DNA of 20,568 bases from NCBI GenBank assembly GCA_027596035.1, contig JADGJA010000381.1, positions 1 to 20,568 on the forward strand, written 5' to 3'. The notes beneath the pieces are model-generated. The model was not told where the DNA came from. It searched no databases and saw only the letters and a program-made list of their open reading frames with translations. Of the stretch, positions 1 through 10,310 are shown one piece after another. The position numbers and the translations under genes are program-made. This stretch comes from Thoreauomyces humboldtii. Lineage: Eukaryota; Chytridiomycota; Chytridiomycetes; Spizellomycetales; Powellomycetaceae. Positions within the stretch are counted from its first letter, which is position 1, and each line of letters begins with the position of its first letter.

Positions 1-2
1 CT

Positions 3-581
3 CCCGTAGATGTCTTTGTTCTCCCGCCAAGTATTCGTGGGAGCGTCGTGGACGCTCCTCCTATCTTCCAGGCTTCCGAATTAATGAGCCGTGGTGGCAA
101 CGCGAGGTTTGACAGCCGAACCGGGGAAACTCGACACAGTGGAGTCTTTCCCAGTCAAATCCCACCATCCCTCGTAGGGCCGCCGGCGGCATCTCCGATT
201 ATTCCGACCTTTGGGCTCCCAGCACAGACCTGGGGTCGGCGAGCTCGTGTTCCCATCCGGGCTAAGGATATCGATAAGCAGCAGGCTGCGTATCGTACGT
301 ACCTTGATTACCTCCTTCGACCCAACATGCAGCTCCCACCGTTTCGCATGCCGCCAATTGCTCAGGTTTTGTATGGTCCGTACCATCGTCGTCTTCAGCA
401 ATACCTCGAAGCCATGGATGCCGCAAGGATCGCGGGAAGTGACACGTGAGCGACAAACAAAAAGGGACATCGTTTTCTGAGCACAAGGTTCTGACTGGTT
501 TTGTTTCTTAGCGAGCATATCCTTCCGAGCCTGTTTTCCAAAGCCGCCGAGCCCAGTGCTCTGTCTGCGGGCGTGCGCTAA
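3..581 (+). CDS. 3' part of an unrecognised gene (5' end outside window)
   Basis: The reading frame is open from the left edge, so the gene is 5'-partial. My model has exon 3-445 and exon 512-581, giving 170 residues with closed phase. The 66-nt intron (446-511) has a GTGAGC donor and a pyrimidine-rich acceptor ending TTTCTTAG, and its length matches the other introns here. Without splicing, the frame stops at 447-449 only four residues later. The peptide is rich in Pro, Arg and Ala. It holds a Pro-rich stretch (PPSLVGPPAASP) and a more helical, Tyr/Gln-rich segment (YRTYLDYLL, RRLQQYLEAMDAARIAG). I recognise no domain. The first part may itself be intron: a pyrimidine tract ending CAG at 69-71 could be an acceptor in the same frame. 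An AATAAA lies 53 bases after the stop. Coding status is likely; function is unknown. Confidence 0.5.
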
Positions 582-633
582 TCATATCTACAATCACTTG
601 ACAACTTTAGAGGCCATCGCAAGTATAGGATGG

Positions 634-639
634 AATAAA
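634..639 (+). promoter_or_regulatory. Candidate poly(A) signal of the leftmost gene
   Basis: A perfect AATAAA lies 53 bases past the spliced stop codon of the left-edge gene, inside the 110-bp convergent gap before the stop of the large minus-strand gene. The spacing is normal for a 3' UTR. It is a common hexamer, so the assignment rests on position only. Confidence 0.35.
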
Positions 640-691
640 TCTTTAAAGTAGAATATGACTATATGTACAGTGTGATGCGCTGTCTTCGTCC

Positions 692-3600
692 TCAAGCCTT
701 GACGGTTATCGACTGTGGAATTTGTGGTGGCTGCGGTGTGGCTTGTTGAGTAAAGCGCCATTTGAGCAGATCCTGGAGGCAATCCTTCTCCGGGTACTCC
801 TGGTTGTTTATGAGCCCAGCAAGCTCTTTCATCATATTTGGAGCGGTGGTAGGATCCACCACTGCTGCGAGAGGAAAGCATGTGTCTAGCAGCCAGCAGG
901 TAAATGTGGCGAAGCGGAAGGTCTTACCTTGTTCTTCCGATCTCTCCTTGAAGCACTCGCCGATCTCAGCTAGCCCGGCCTCTCCAAGTAGCTGTGTGTG
1001 GACGAACAAAGCTTATTAGAAAGCTCAATCTGCTCGTGCCTACCTCCTCCTGTGTCGTACCTGGATCATTTTGATGGATGTCACTCGTACTTCAGTGTCA
1101 GGATCTTTCCAAAGCTGAACCAAAACTCTGATGAACTGCAAGCGCAGAGGACGCTCTTTAATGTACGGAATCAGCTGTGCAATGAGGTTGAGCTGATCCG
1201 CTTTCTATGATGGTGGCAAAACGGAAGTCAGTGGCTGAAGTCTGCTTGAAGCAATGACCGCGCCTTGCGTACCCTTCGATAGAGCTCCGCGTTCTCGTCC
1301 ACCAAGCGGGGAAGGAACGTCTGCACAACGCTCTTGATCTTGTTCACGAAACCGGGTTTCACGTTAGACTCCAGCTGGATCATCGAAATGGTGACTAATG
1401 CTTCGACTGCGGCAATACGGATGCCTCTGTGCTCATTTTCCAGCATCTCTGCTATGTACTGCACGGATTCAACAAGTCGCGTCTCTGGTGATGCTATCAT
1501 GAAGAAGTGAAGTTAGTATGGTTCGCTCTCAGCTCGCTCAGGATATCGTACCAAATGATAAAGCGTGAAAGATTCCATAGCCCGATATGCCATGTAGCGC
1601 AATAACTGTCAAGCGTCGAAGTTGATCACTCTAGGAAATAAAATGTAAGTCGTTCGACAATATGATACCCACAGCGGGTTATTGAATACCTTCGTGTCGA
1701 CCATGTCGTTCATTTCGTTCTTGCGGGCTTCTAGACTCGCCAGCTTGTCAGTCTTGCCCGTTTTGACAATCTCAAGTGTGGCTTCTTGAGTGGCAGCCTT
1801 GAAGGACTCCAGAGCATTATATCTGCAGCAAGGTAAGTAAGCGGTATAAATAAAATCCCAAGTGCATGACCTACTGCTCATCGCTGACAATCGGAATGTC
1901 GATGTACTCGTTAAAGAAGAAAAAGCTGCTCTCCAGGTCCCCGTAGAGGCCTTCGCGAATAATGCCAGCACTATCGTTGCAAGCTGAGATGACGCCTCGG
2001 AGTCGGTCCACCCATTTGGATACGCTGTCGCCAATGCCGTCATGGGCAAAGAGAAGATTGGACAGAACGTCGACGCTATGTACCTCTGCTTCAATGTCCA
2101 CTTCTTCTTCCTCCGCTTGAGCGGAGCTGGTTTTGCTGTCCTCAGACTCTGCACCAGCCGCAGCTTTCCGCGCGTCACTATCGCCAGCGTGACCGCCCGG
2201 GAGAAGATCTACGGTTCCGAGCAAGTGAGATTTCCGTACATAATAAAAAATCAAAAAATGGTTTACCTGCTTCGATCCTCCTCAGTATGGACTCGACAAG
2301 ATCCGCCGCTACTTGCGTGTACTTCTTGATGCATTCTCGTAAGATTGTGAGCGTGTCGATGTTCAATAGCTGCAGAAGGATCCGCCAGTCAGGTGTTCAA
2401 GTTACTGTCTGAAGCTTTTGGATAAAACGTGACTCACCCAGGAATATTTCGTTAAAGTCTCAGGTGTCGGGGTTCTGGCAGCAGCGGACTTTTCTTCGAC
2501 GACAGCCATGATGCTCTTCGGGATTGGCATGATGGCACGAGCAAAGTGCGCCTCACTGATCCCGTATCGATCCGTGAACTTCTTGCGACGGTCAGACTTG
2601 AACCACTCGACGTTGTAAGGATCTGTGTCCGGCATGGGAACCATTCCCGTCTGATTTGTCGAAAGGGAATCTGATGAGTCCTACGTTTGAGGAACGGACT
2701 TTCGGCCTGCGCTTACCTGATCACGTGGATCATTAACCGCTGCGGCGAGGACGTCGATGGACGGAAGTCGCAAGGATTCCATCGCCGAGGCCCGATGCGT
2801 TCCGGATGTAGCCTTGAAAGCACGCAGGGCGGGCATTACGAAATCCAGCATGCCTTCCAAGACCATGACCTCCTTGGCTTTCGTGCGCACTTCCCGGTTC
2901 GAATCGGCCAGATAGAGGATAGAAAACCAGATGGCTTCTTCGGTCGTCATGTATTTGGCCAGAATCTTCACGATGTCCAGCGTACGAAGCCGGACAGATG
3001 GGTCCTTGGACCGGATCTCTTTTTTGGCATTGTTGAGGAGACTTCGGAAAAGCGAATGCTTCGGTCCGAGTTGCCCGAGAATCTTTCCCAAGCACCCATA
3101 AACCTTTTGTCGGGTTTCGGCCTCGTTTGTTGAGTCCAACAACACTTGAATGGCGTCCAGCGTTCTGACCATATCGTCCTGTGCTCCAAGCAAGGCCAAC
3201 TCAACTGCAAAAGATTAAAATAGTTAGCTTCATGCTGCTGGTGCTTTCACAACCGACCATATGTGTTACCGCAGAGATATACGGCTAGCAGGCGCTTCCG
3301 AATAACCTGGCGCTGACTAGTGATGATGGGGATGTACTTTCGAAGCAGCTCCGGTGCTTTGTTCGCACAGACCTCCTGAATGAGATCCGTCAAGTAGAAG
3401 AGAGCGATCAGGTCACCCTCACTGACTATAGCGGGGCTAGAGATCTTTGCCAGGATTTGCTTGAAAGCGGCCGGAGAGAACTCTGAGTGGAAGGGCAGCA
3501 TTAGCTGGAGCTCTGCAGCGTTGTTTTCGTTATTATGCGGCAGACCGACCGGAGATGTTGCGAAGCCCTAGCATGCATGCCTCAACAACGGACGAATTCT

Positions 3601-6600
3601 CGGGAGTGATCTCACGACTCAAATAATTTGCGAAAAGTTCGATGGTTTCGGTCAAGGTTGAGTCGTGTATGCAACAGAATTCCGAGAGAACGAGTAAAGT
3701 GCTCGCCTACAGCAAAGTTTTAAATGACGGTGGAAGGCAGGCGTTCCACTCAAGAGACTTCACCTGCAATTGGGCATGAAGCTGATACTGGTGCAGATGA
3801 TAGAGAACTTCGCTAACGCTAGCTGCGGGGACCGGTCCGGCAATTGCCTTCGCAAGATCCTTCAACCTGGTCATCAATTTGCTCGAAATGGTAGGAATAC
3901 AGAATCCGTCGTCTTCGACAGGCTGAGGCATCAAAGTTAGCAGACCGGTCTTTTGAACCAACGGGACGTCTTCGTGCACGTACCAGAACGTCTGAGTCTA
4001 TGACTGGATTCAAAGATTCAAGATCCGCTAGAATGTCGTTCAGGTTCTTGGTACTCGCAGCAATGGTTGCACTGTCGGTAAGCAAATCTTCCCAAGACCT
4101 GTTGGGACTTGGTGAGACCACCAGTATCCTGGACATTTAAGTAACTGTGATAACGTACACTGAAGGCAGTACCAGACTATCATCCGGATGCGGTGGCAGA
4201 GATTTGCTTAGAGCCTCGAGTTTGGAAGGGATCCTCCTCAAATATCGTGAGAAAATGAGGCGGACTGACTCGCTAGGATCGGCGTACAGAGGAAGAAATG
4301 CCCACGTGGTGATCAAGGCTTGCATTGTGGGTAGATTAGCGAGCTGGAACACGGTACATGAGATGGTACGAAAGTCGTGGATGGTTCGAAAGTCCTTGGA
4401 GCCATACCTGGGACAATACGGACCCAAGCGCAGCTCGTCGATGCGCAATTTGCGTAGATCTCAAGAAAGGCAACAGCTCCTGGACTATGCTTTGGACGCT
4501 TGCTGAGTCAGTAATAGCCCCGAGACCTCCCAAACTCAGTCGCACCACCCCTGCGAAACAAGTTGTATGATGAGTTTGAAACAGGGCTAGGTCGCGCACA
4601 AGCGGCAGCTCTTACGATCCTTTTCCTCTCGGGTAAGGTTAGATACGAGAGGATCGGCCGCGGCTTCCGCACCACCCTTTTGGATAGTGGTGATTTCGTT
4701 TTTCAAATATTCAATAAACGTGGCAGACTGTGCTTCCGGCGTGCATCTGAAGATCAAAGGGAAAATGCGAGAAGCATGCTTCACGACGTCGGGATCCTGA
4801 TCGACCACCATTGCCCTACATGTATCATGAAGTCGTCAGCGCTGGTCAGTCTCCTCATCTCAGCGGCAATTGATATTACCGAACGACATCACGAATCTCC
4901 TGCAACTTGTTTGCCACGCCGTGAGGAAACACGAGAAGGAATGTCTCGACTAGCTCCAGTGCACCAATCTTGACGATCGAAGAAGGGGTATTGTAGGCAA
5001 CATCTAGAGTGGAGTCACCGTATTGAATCAGAACCGAAGAGGAAACCCCTTGCAGCTTCAGCCGAGTAACGATTCTCAGAATATCCAATGCGGACCTGCA
5101 GGCAAGTGTGTCAGATTTGAATGGCGGGTCACCACTCAAATGAAGCGACCTACAGCTGAAATGTCCATTGCTTGTGGGACATCATCTGCTGACTCACAAA
5201 TTCCAGAAGACCGCGTAGCATCCCGGGGTGCAACGTTTGACCTCTGAAGCATGCTCGGACTACAGATATGCAGGCCGCTCTGAAAGAAGAAGAATTTGCG
5301 TAAACAAGCGGGAAGCCCCACTGGGTGGCAAGAAACATACTTGCGCATCATCGGATCTGGCATTCCACAAGACGGCAGCAAACATAACAGAAATCCACAG
5401 ATATAACGCCGCTTTCCTGCCGGTGTGCTAGGCATCACGTTCCGAGGGGTCCCTTCCCCGAGCTGCAACAAAAAAAAGTTGGAGGGTTAGAGAATGATAG
5501 CCATGAAGATTACGGCAGAAGCTGCTGACCGATGGCGGCGAGATGCCCAGCTTTGTCAACAGTAGCGAAATCCAAAAAGGAGAGTGCACAAAGTTCCTCG
5601 CATAGTTATAGTCGTCAGGACTGACGAGTTGATTGTCCGGGGTGTCTTTCAAGTAAAAGTCCCAAAACTCATCCACGTTTGCGTCCAGCGTGATAGCTTC
5701 GATCAAATCCTTGATCGCTGTCTGATCTCGGGTGATGGCCTGAGCGAGCTCATCCATTGCTTTGATCATGGTTGACAATGACTCCCCGATAGCATCTTTG
5801 ACCGCTCCAAGGGGCGTGACGATAACCCGGAAGTGGGTGTCGGCCAACGTGAAAAGAAGTCCGAGAACCCTTTTTGCGCTGGGGGATGTTACCATTTAGC
5901 CGCGGTCCTCGTTAAGTTAAATGTGCCGGTGGTCTTCACTCACCAGAGGACATTGTGGTCCCCGATTGCCAAAAACAGAATTCCTACAGCCGCGCTGAAA
6001 AGTCCGCTCTTTTTCCAGAAATCGGTGAAACTGCCAATAATGTCGTATACAGCCAAGCGAACGTTCGCATCATGATTGAAAATCAGCTTGAACAGAGTGT
6101 TGAGGAACTGTAGTCATGGCATCGGTAAGTCATCGGGTTCCCACAGCTGAAAAAGCCTACAATCGACAAACCTCCTCGCGTGACTCATCAGTCAGCTTCT
6201 CGAGAGGAAACCCTTTGATGAGGCTGAGCACAGCTTGCAATGTGCTCTGTGAGCACAAAGAGGAAGTCAGTGGTCCAACATATGAATGCATCGCTCCGTC
6301 GCCGGTTTTCATACCGGTGTGATGCGATGATCCATCAGCGCATGGAAATATCCCCAAGCAAACGAGATGTCGGCAGGTGAAGCCGTTTGAAAACTCGGAA
6401 TTAACGACGAGATGACTTTGATGGAAGCGATCTGGATGTCTTCATCTCCGCTGTTGCAGTAAGGCACTAGAGTTTGCATCAAGAACGTGTCGAACTGCAT
6501 AGAACGACGCTAGATCAGTCCCAAGTTGAAATGCCCTTGTCGCAAGTCCGATCTGCTGCCCACAAACCTTCTCGCTTTTGCTACCCCACAACCGAATGAT

Positions 6601-8367
6601 CTCGAGTTGACGCAACTGCATCTCCTTGGTAAGATATTCCAGTGCGTTTGCCATCTTCTGCAATTGTCGGGGTGCCAAAGGAGGACAGGCTTTTATGGCG
6701 ATGTCCAGCGCCTCGCTCATGCGAAACTCCTTTTTGTTCGTTTCGGCGCTCTTCGTGAACAAAGAGTCATAATCAACCCCCTCGCGAGCCTGATGCCGGG
6801 CGGACGCCAGCATCTCCTTTAGCTCCTGCGAGTTCCCTGGTTTTCCAGCTTCGAGCATCGACACATACAGAAACGCGCTGAGGTAGTCGGTGTCGAGGGC
6901 TCCGGTGATGATGTGCACGTAAAGCTCCTTATTGTCCACGACCATGTTCGGGTAGATGGTGAGAGCGGCGTGCAGCGACACACAGGCTCCATAACGGACA
7001 AGAGGGGGCGTAGCTCGGAAATGATTGGTTAAAGACTTGATAAAATCGGCTAGAGCTGGGAAGCTAGTGACCGACGCTTTCTTTGTCTTTCCCAAAGCTG
7101 GGGTATCCGTGGGCGCGGGAATCAGACTTGCCGCGTACGTCTCCAGTGCCCAGGATAGTAGATCGTACGCATATTCATCATGAGGGTTGATGAGATTGAT
7201 GAATACGGTGAATCCTGATTCTGGAGTAGAGGTTGTGTGTCAACACATGCCATGGTACATGTGCTCTTCAAGTTCGAAACAGACCTATCGAATCTTTCGT
7301 CGAAAGAAGGGCATGCTTCTGCTCATGCTCGCTGAGCTTCTCAAAGATTTTTCTGAGCGTGCCTTTGATGGCGTCGGTTTCGAGTGTGGTCTGCAGGATA
7401 TGTCGTTTAGCCCCCGGAAATATGCGCTGGAGGGCCCCTTACATACTTTATTTCCTAGCCGAAGCAGGGTCTCGATAATTCGATATGTCAGAGATGCATC
7501 CGCAGGTACGTACAAAGGGGCCAGTAGTCCAAGTGCCTAATGTCAGTATAAAGGAGTCAGCCAGTCTATCGTGTCTATTGCTGCTCATCATCCCGTCGTT
7601 ACCTTGACAATGACTATCCGGTCCGGGAAGATCTTGCATATGAGTGGTACGGAGTGAAGTGAGAAGAAAAGGTTCCAAATAGCAGCGAGCTGATCTTCTT
7701 CCAGGAAGATCTTTGCGTTCTCGTAGACTAGACGCGCCAGAGCCGAGTTGCATATGCCTCGCACCGTCCAGTCCGGACACGTGTAGAAGCATTCCAATCC
7801 GGCCACCAACGCAACCACCATGTGCGACAAGGCGGGACCAATGAAGTGAAAGAGCTCGTGAACGGCAGCAAAATAGCCCTGATCGTCCGTTTGGAAGCCG
7901 ATCGAGACTTTATCCATCTTCTTCTTTTGATCCAGAACTTTCTTGTCGAAGATAACGGCCAGGTTGAAGAGGAGTTTTGCTGCATCCAGACGTATGGCTT
8001 CTAGGTAGTGCCCTAGTACGCTTGTCAGCTGAACGGCGTAGTGGACCGTGATTCCCTCCAGTACGTCCTCCATGCTCATGAAGCTGTCCTTTCCGACCAG
8101 CACGGGTGCGCCCGGACGAGGACCCATGGCGGTGGGAGCTCCGTATGCCATGCCTCCAAAGTTGGCTCCGCTCGCCATAACTCCTGCCGTGCCTTTGTTT
8201 GATGTCAGAGCAAAGCACTTGGATGGATCAGCTGCTTGTGCTGCCGTTGTGGCGAAGAACGCTTTCACGTCCCCGAGCCATTTCGAGACTCCTGGTCGAT
8301 CCGCCGATGTGATGGTGAAGGTGATCTGATGACCTCGGAGGGGATCTAATGCGGAAGCAAGCGCCAT
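692..8367 (-). CDS. Very large HEAT/ARM-repeat (alpha-solenoid) protein, 28 exons, 1989 aa
   Basis: Exons in transcript order: 8367-7603, 7536-7447, 7390-7285, 7220-6568, 6494-6315, 6246-6172, 6107-5944, 5878-5530, 5462-5341, 5279-5154, 5095-4880, 4815-4616, 4550-4408, 4343-4159, 4098-3984, 3922-3764, 3706-3550, 3482-3270, 3204-2717, 2650-2438, 2369-2267, 2208-1875, 1822-1690, 1630-1552, 1493-1273, 1204-1061, 991-928, 864-692. All 27 introns are GT-AG and 52-73 nt. Phases close at every junction and the total is 5970 nt. The protein is almost wholly helical, with HEAT-type Asp...Val-Arg signatures: NHDANVRLAVYDII (634-647), DPSVRLRTLDIV (1407-1418), DSNREVRTKAKEV (1440-1452) and LWKDPDTEVRVTSIKMIQ (1894-1911). 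A Gly/Ala-rich loop follows the N-terminal 50 residues, and a disordered Glu/Ser-rich stretch lies near 1612-1650. No signal peptide or clear membrane segment is seen. Such solenoids usually act as scaffolds or transport receptors. I cannot name the family; focadhesin/RST1-, MROH- or Ecm29-type proteins are of similar size but none is recognisably matched. Confidence 0.8.
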
Positions 8368-8630
8368 TTCCGTTGGTTTCTGTTATTTGCACTTGGCCGT
8401 GCTCGGAATGCCGAATGGCAGTAATTCCCACAAAGGAAATTGTCGGTGACCCTCTGACGCGAGAACCGCGCGTACGCCTGACTGCGCACTTCGTTTGATC
8501 ATCCACATGCCAAATCTGATCCGGACACGGCAGCACACTTGTAGCATTGAGCGGCGAGCATCTAATCAAAAAAATATATGGTATTCTACAAAACCAAAAA
8601 AAAAAAAAGGACACGGCAGTTGCAAGCTCT
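8368..8630. other. Intergenic gap between HEAT gene start and GRAM gene stop
   Basis: This 263-bp gap must hold the HEAT-gene promoter and 5' UTR and the GRAM-gene 3' UTR, both read on the minus strand. It contains a run of 13 A on the plus strand (8596-8608), which is a U-rich tract in the GRAM transcript and could serve 3'-end formation. I see no clear AATAAA on the minus strand. Confidence 0.4.
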
Positions 8631-9828
8631 TCAAACAGTGATGGGGAGCTTGCCAAAACCGATGACCAGCCCCTCAATGTCCTGAACGACGGATTTGACT
8701 CTCCACATGAGTGCACCACAACCCATGACCGTCGCTAGGCTCCAGCACACAACAGCGACAACAATGATAACGAAAGTCAAATCCTTTGGACGATCGGCGT
8801 AATCGGCCGAGTCACGACCTCCGTCGGCCACAATCGAAGGTGGCGAAGGTATTGGTTGCCCCACTTCTTCGTCGGTGGTTTCCGCCGGATGTGAATCTTC
8901 TGCTTTCTTCAAGGTGTGTAACAAGTGCGAGAGCTTCAGATACGCACTTTCGCGGTGTACGAAGGATGTGAAGAGGTAAACCTTTCCGTACAAGGAGCAT
9001 CAGCACAAGCGATCAATAATAGTCGTCACGTGCAGAGCGCCATACCTTGCCATCCTGCATTGTTATTTGCACCGCGTTTGGAATTTTCAAGAAGGTGGTC
9101 TTTTCGACCGAAGCAATGTCGAGCACCGGAATGACGATGTTTGTTTGGAAGCCGAATATGTTTGCGTTGAAGCAGACGTGAGCGGTGGTAAGGTACAGCC
9201 GACCTTGATTCAGGATGAGATCCTTTTGCACCGCGCACGAATACGAATCTACCATTGACTCGGATTCCTCGATCTCCGGGAAGATGCGGTGTACATCTCT
9301 GTTCGTCTTTTCCGAGAAATCCACCAGATGAGCGATTTCGTCGAGGACGTCCTTTGAGGACACCGATGACTCGGAGGCGACACGAGGGGCCGTCCGTGGG
9401 AGAGACAGGGACGTGGTGGATGCAGATGGGATGGTGGGATTGCTCACGCCTCTGGGCCGAGTCATGGAGAGCTTTCTTCTTATGGCAGACCGAACTCCTC
9501 CTCCGAACTCCTCAGCGGCTGCCGCAGCGCTGCTCTCGTTGGAGGATACGCTGATGGCGTCGATGGAGGGTGTTCTGTTGTGTCGCAGACGGCGCCCTGT
9601 CCCCACAAACGGTGAAAGGGAGGATGTTGGTTTGGACGCTCCCCCGTCCACAGAAGCACCAACTTCTTCCTGCTCCTCCTCCTCGCTCGAGGACGAGTAC
9701 GCATTGCTGGAGTGGCGAGACAGTTCCTTGGCATGGGCGGCTATAGGGCCAAGGGCCTGACTCACAAGCTTGCGGGCTCGGTCTCGCTTCCGAAGAGGCT
9801 GCGTCTGGTGGTCCAGTGCTTGACTCAT
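8631..9828 (-). CDS. GRAM-domain protein with a C-terminal membrane anchor (GRAMD-like), 377 aa
   Basis: Two exons, 9828-9046 and 8981-8631, joined in phase 0 across a 64-nt GT-AG intron that falls inside the GRAM domain. Residues 1-165 are low-complexity: a Ser/Glu-rich acidic patch near 45-56, an Ala run near 100-105 and Ser/Thr/Pro stretches likely to be disordered or phosphorylated. The GRAM domain spans about 170-282 and shows the family hallmarks: FSEKTNRDVHRIFPEI, the YSCAVQKDLILNQGRLYLT strand pair, CFNANIFGF, IPNAVQI and FTSFVHRESAYLKL. A Pro/Ser linker leads to one hydrophobic segment at about 328-352, followed by 25 residues. GRAM domains bind phosphoinositides or phosphatidylserine, and membrane-anchored ones commonly sit at ER contact sites. 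Unlike Lam/Ysp and GRAMD1 proteins, there is no sterol-binding VASt/StART domain, so it is closer to the GRAMD2/GRAMD3 layout. The ER location is an inference. Confidence 0.85.
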
Positions 9829-10310
9829 TCGCAGCTGGTGGTCCTGAGGGTGAGTTAAAAAGGACTGCAGGCAGGTGCAAGGCTAGCTAGCTGGTAGGTC
9901 GTTGAGACGAAAACCGTTTACTAATAGCTGAGGTTAGACAAGGGCAGTATGTGTAGTTGGATGTACTGGGAGAAGACGACGACTTCTTCATGGCCTCACT
10001 GCTGATGATGACTTCGTTGATTTGGGAAGGAGTGTGGTTTGGTGTTTGTGTGCGTTCGCGCATCATTTCTTGGTCGCGTGCCGTCTCTCCTGCCCAAAGA
10101 GTGCGTCATGCATGGCCCCCAGTTCTCATCCCACCTGTCGAAATAAAATGGGTGTTTGCATTTGGATCGCACGTAGAACAAACAAAAAATTGAAAAAAAA
10201 AGATGTGAGCCAGCACAGATGGTGAGTGGGAAGAACATGGCTAGTTTTGGAACTGTACGCAAAAACTCTAGTGTAAGGGGGGTAACGGACGAGGGAAGCG
10301 CCCGTGAACT
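9829..10310. other. Intergenic region between CNT stop and GRAM start
   Basis: These 482 bp hold the CNT 3' UTR and the GRAM-gene promoter and 5' UTR, both on the minus strand. A U-rich stretch is read in the CNT transcript opposite the A-rich plus-strand bases at about 10180-10201 and may mark its 3' end. The open frames here lack convincing starts or domain features. I see nothing else. Confidence 0.4.

Noticed and set aside
4099..4158. A 30-nt intron ending at the first AG after the exon-14 donor of the solenoid gene
   Set aside because: Too short for spliceosomal removal. The next AG gives a 60-nt intron with the same phase, matching the others.
692..8367. Assignment as Ecm29, focadhesin/RST1 or an exportin
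   Set aside because: Size and HEAT content are compatible, but no family-specific motif that I remember is present, so a name would be a guess.
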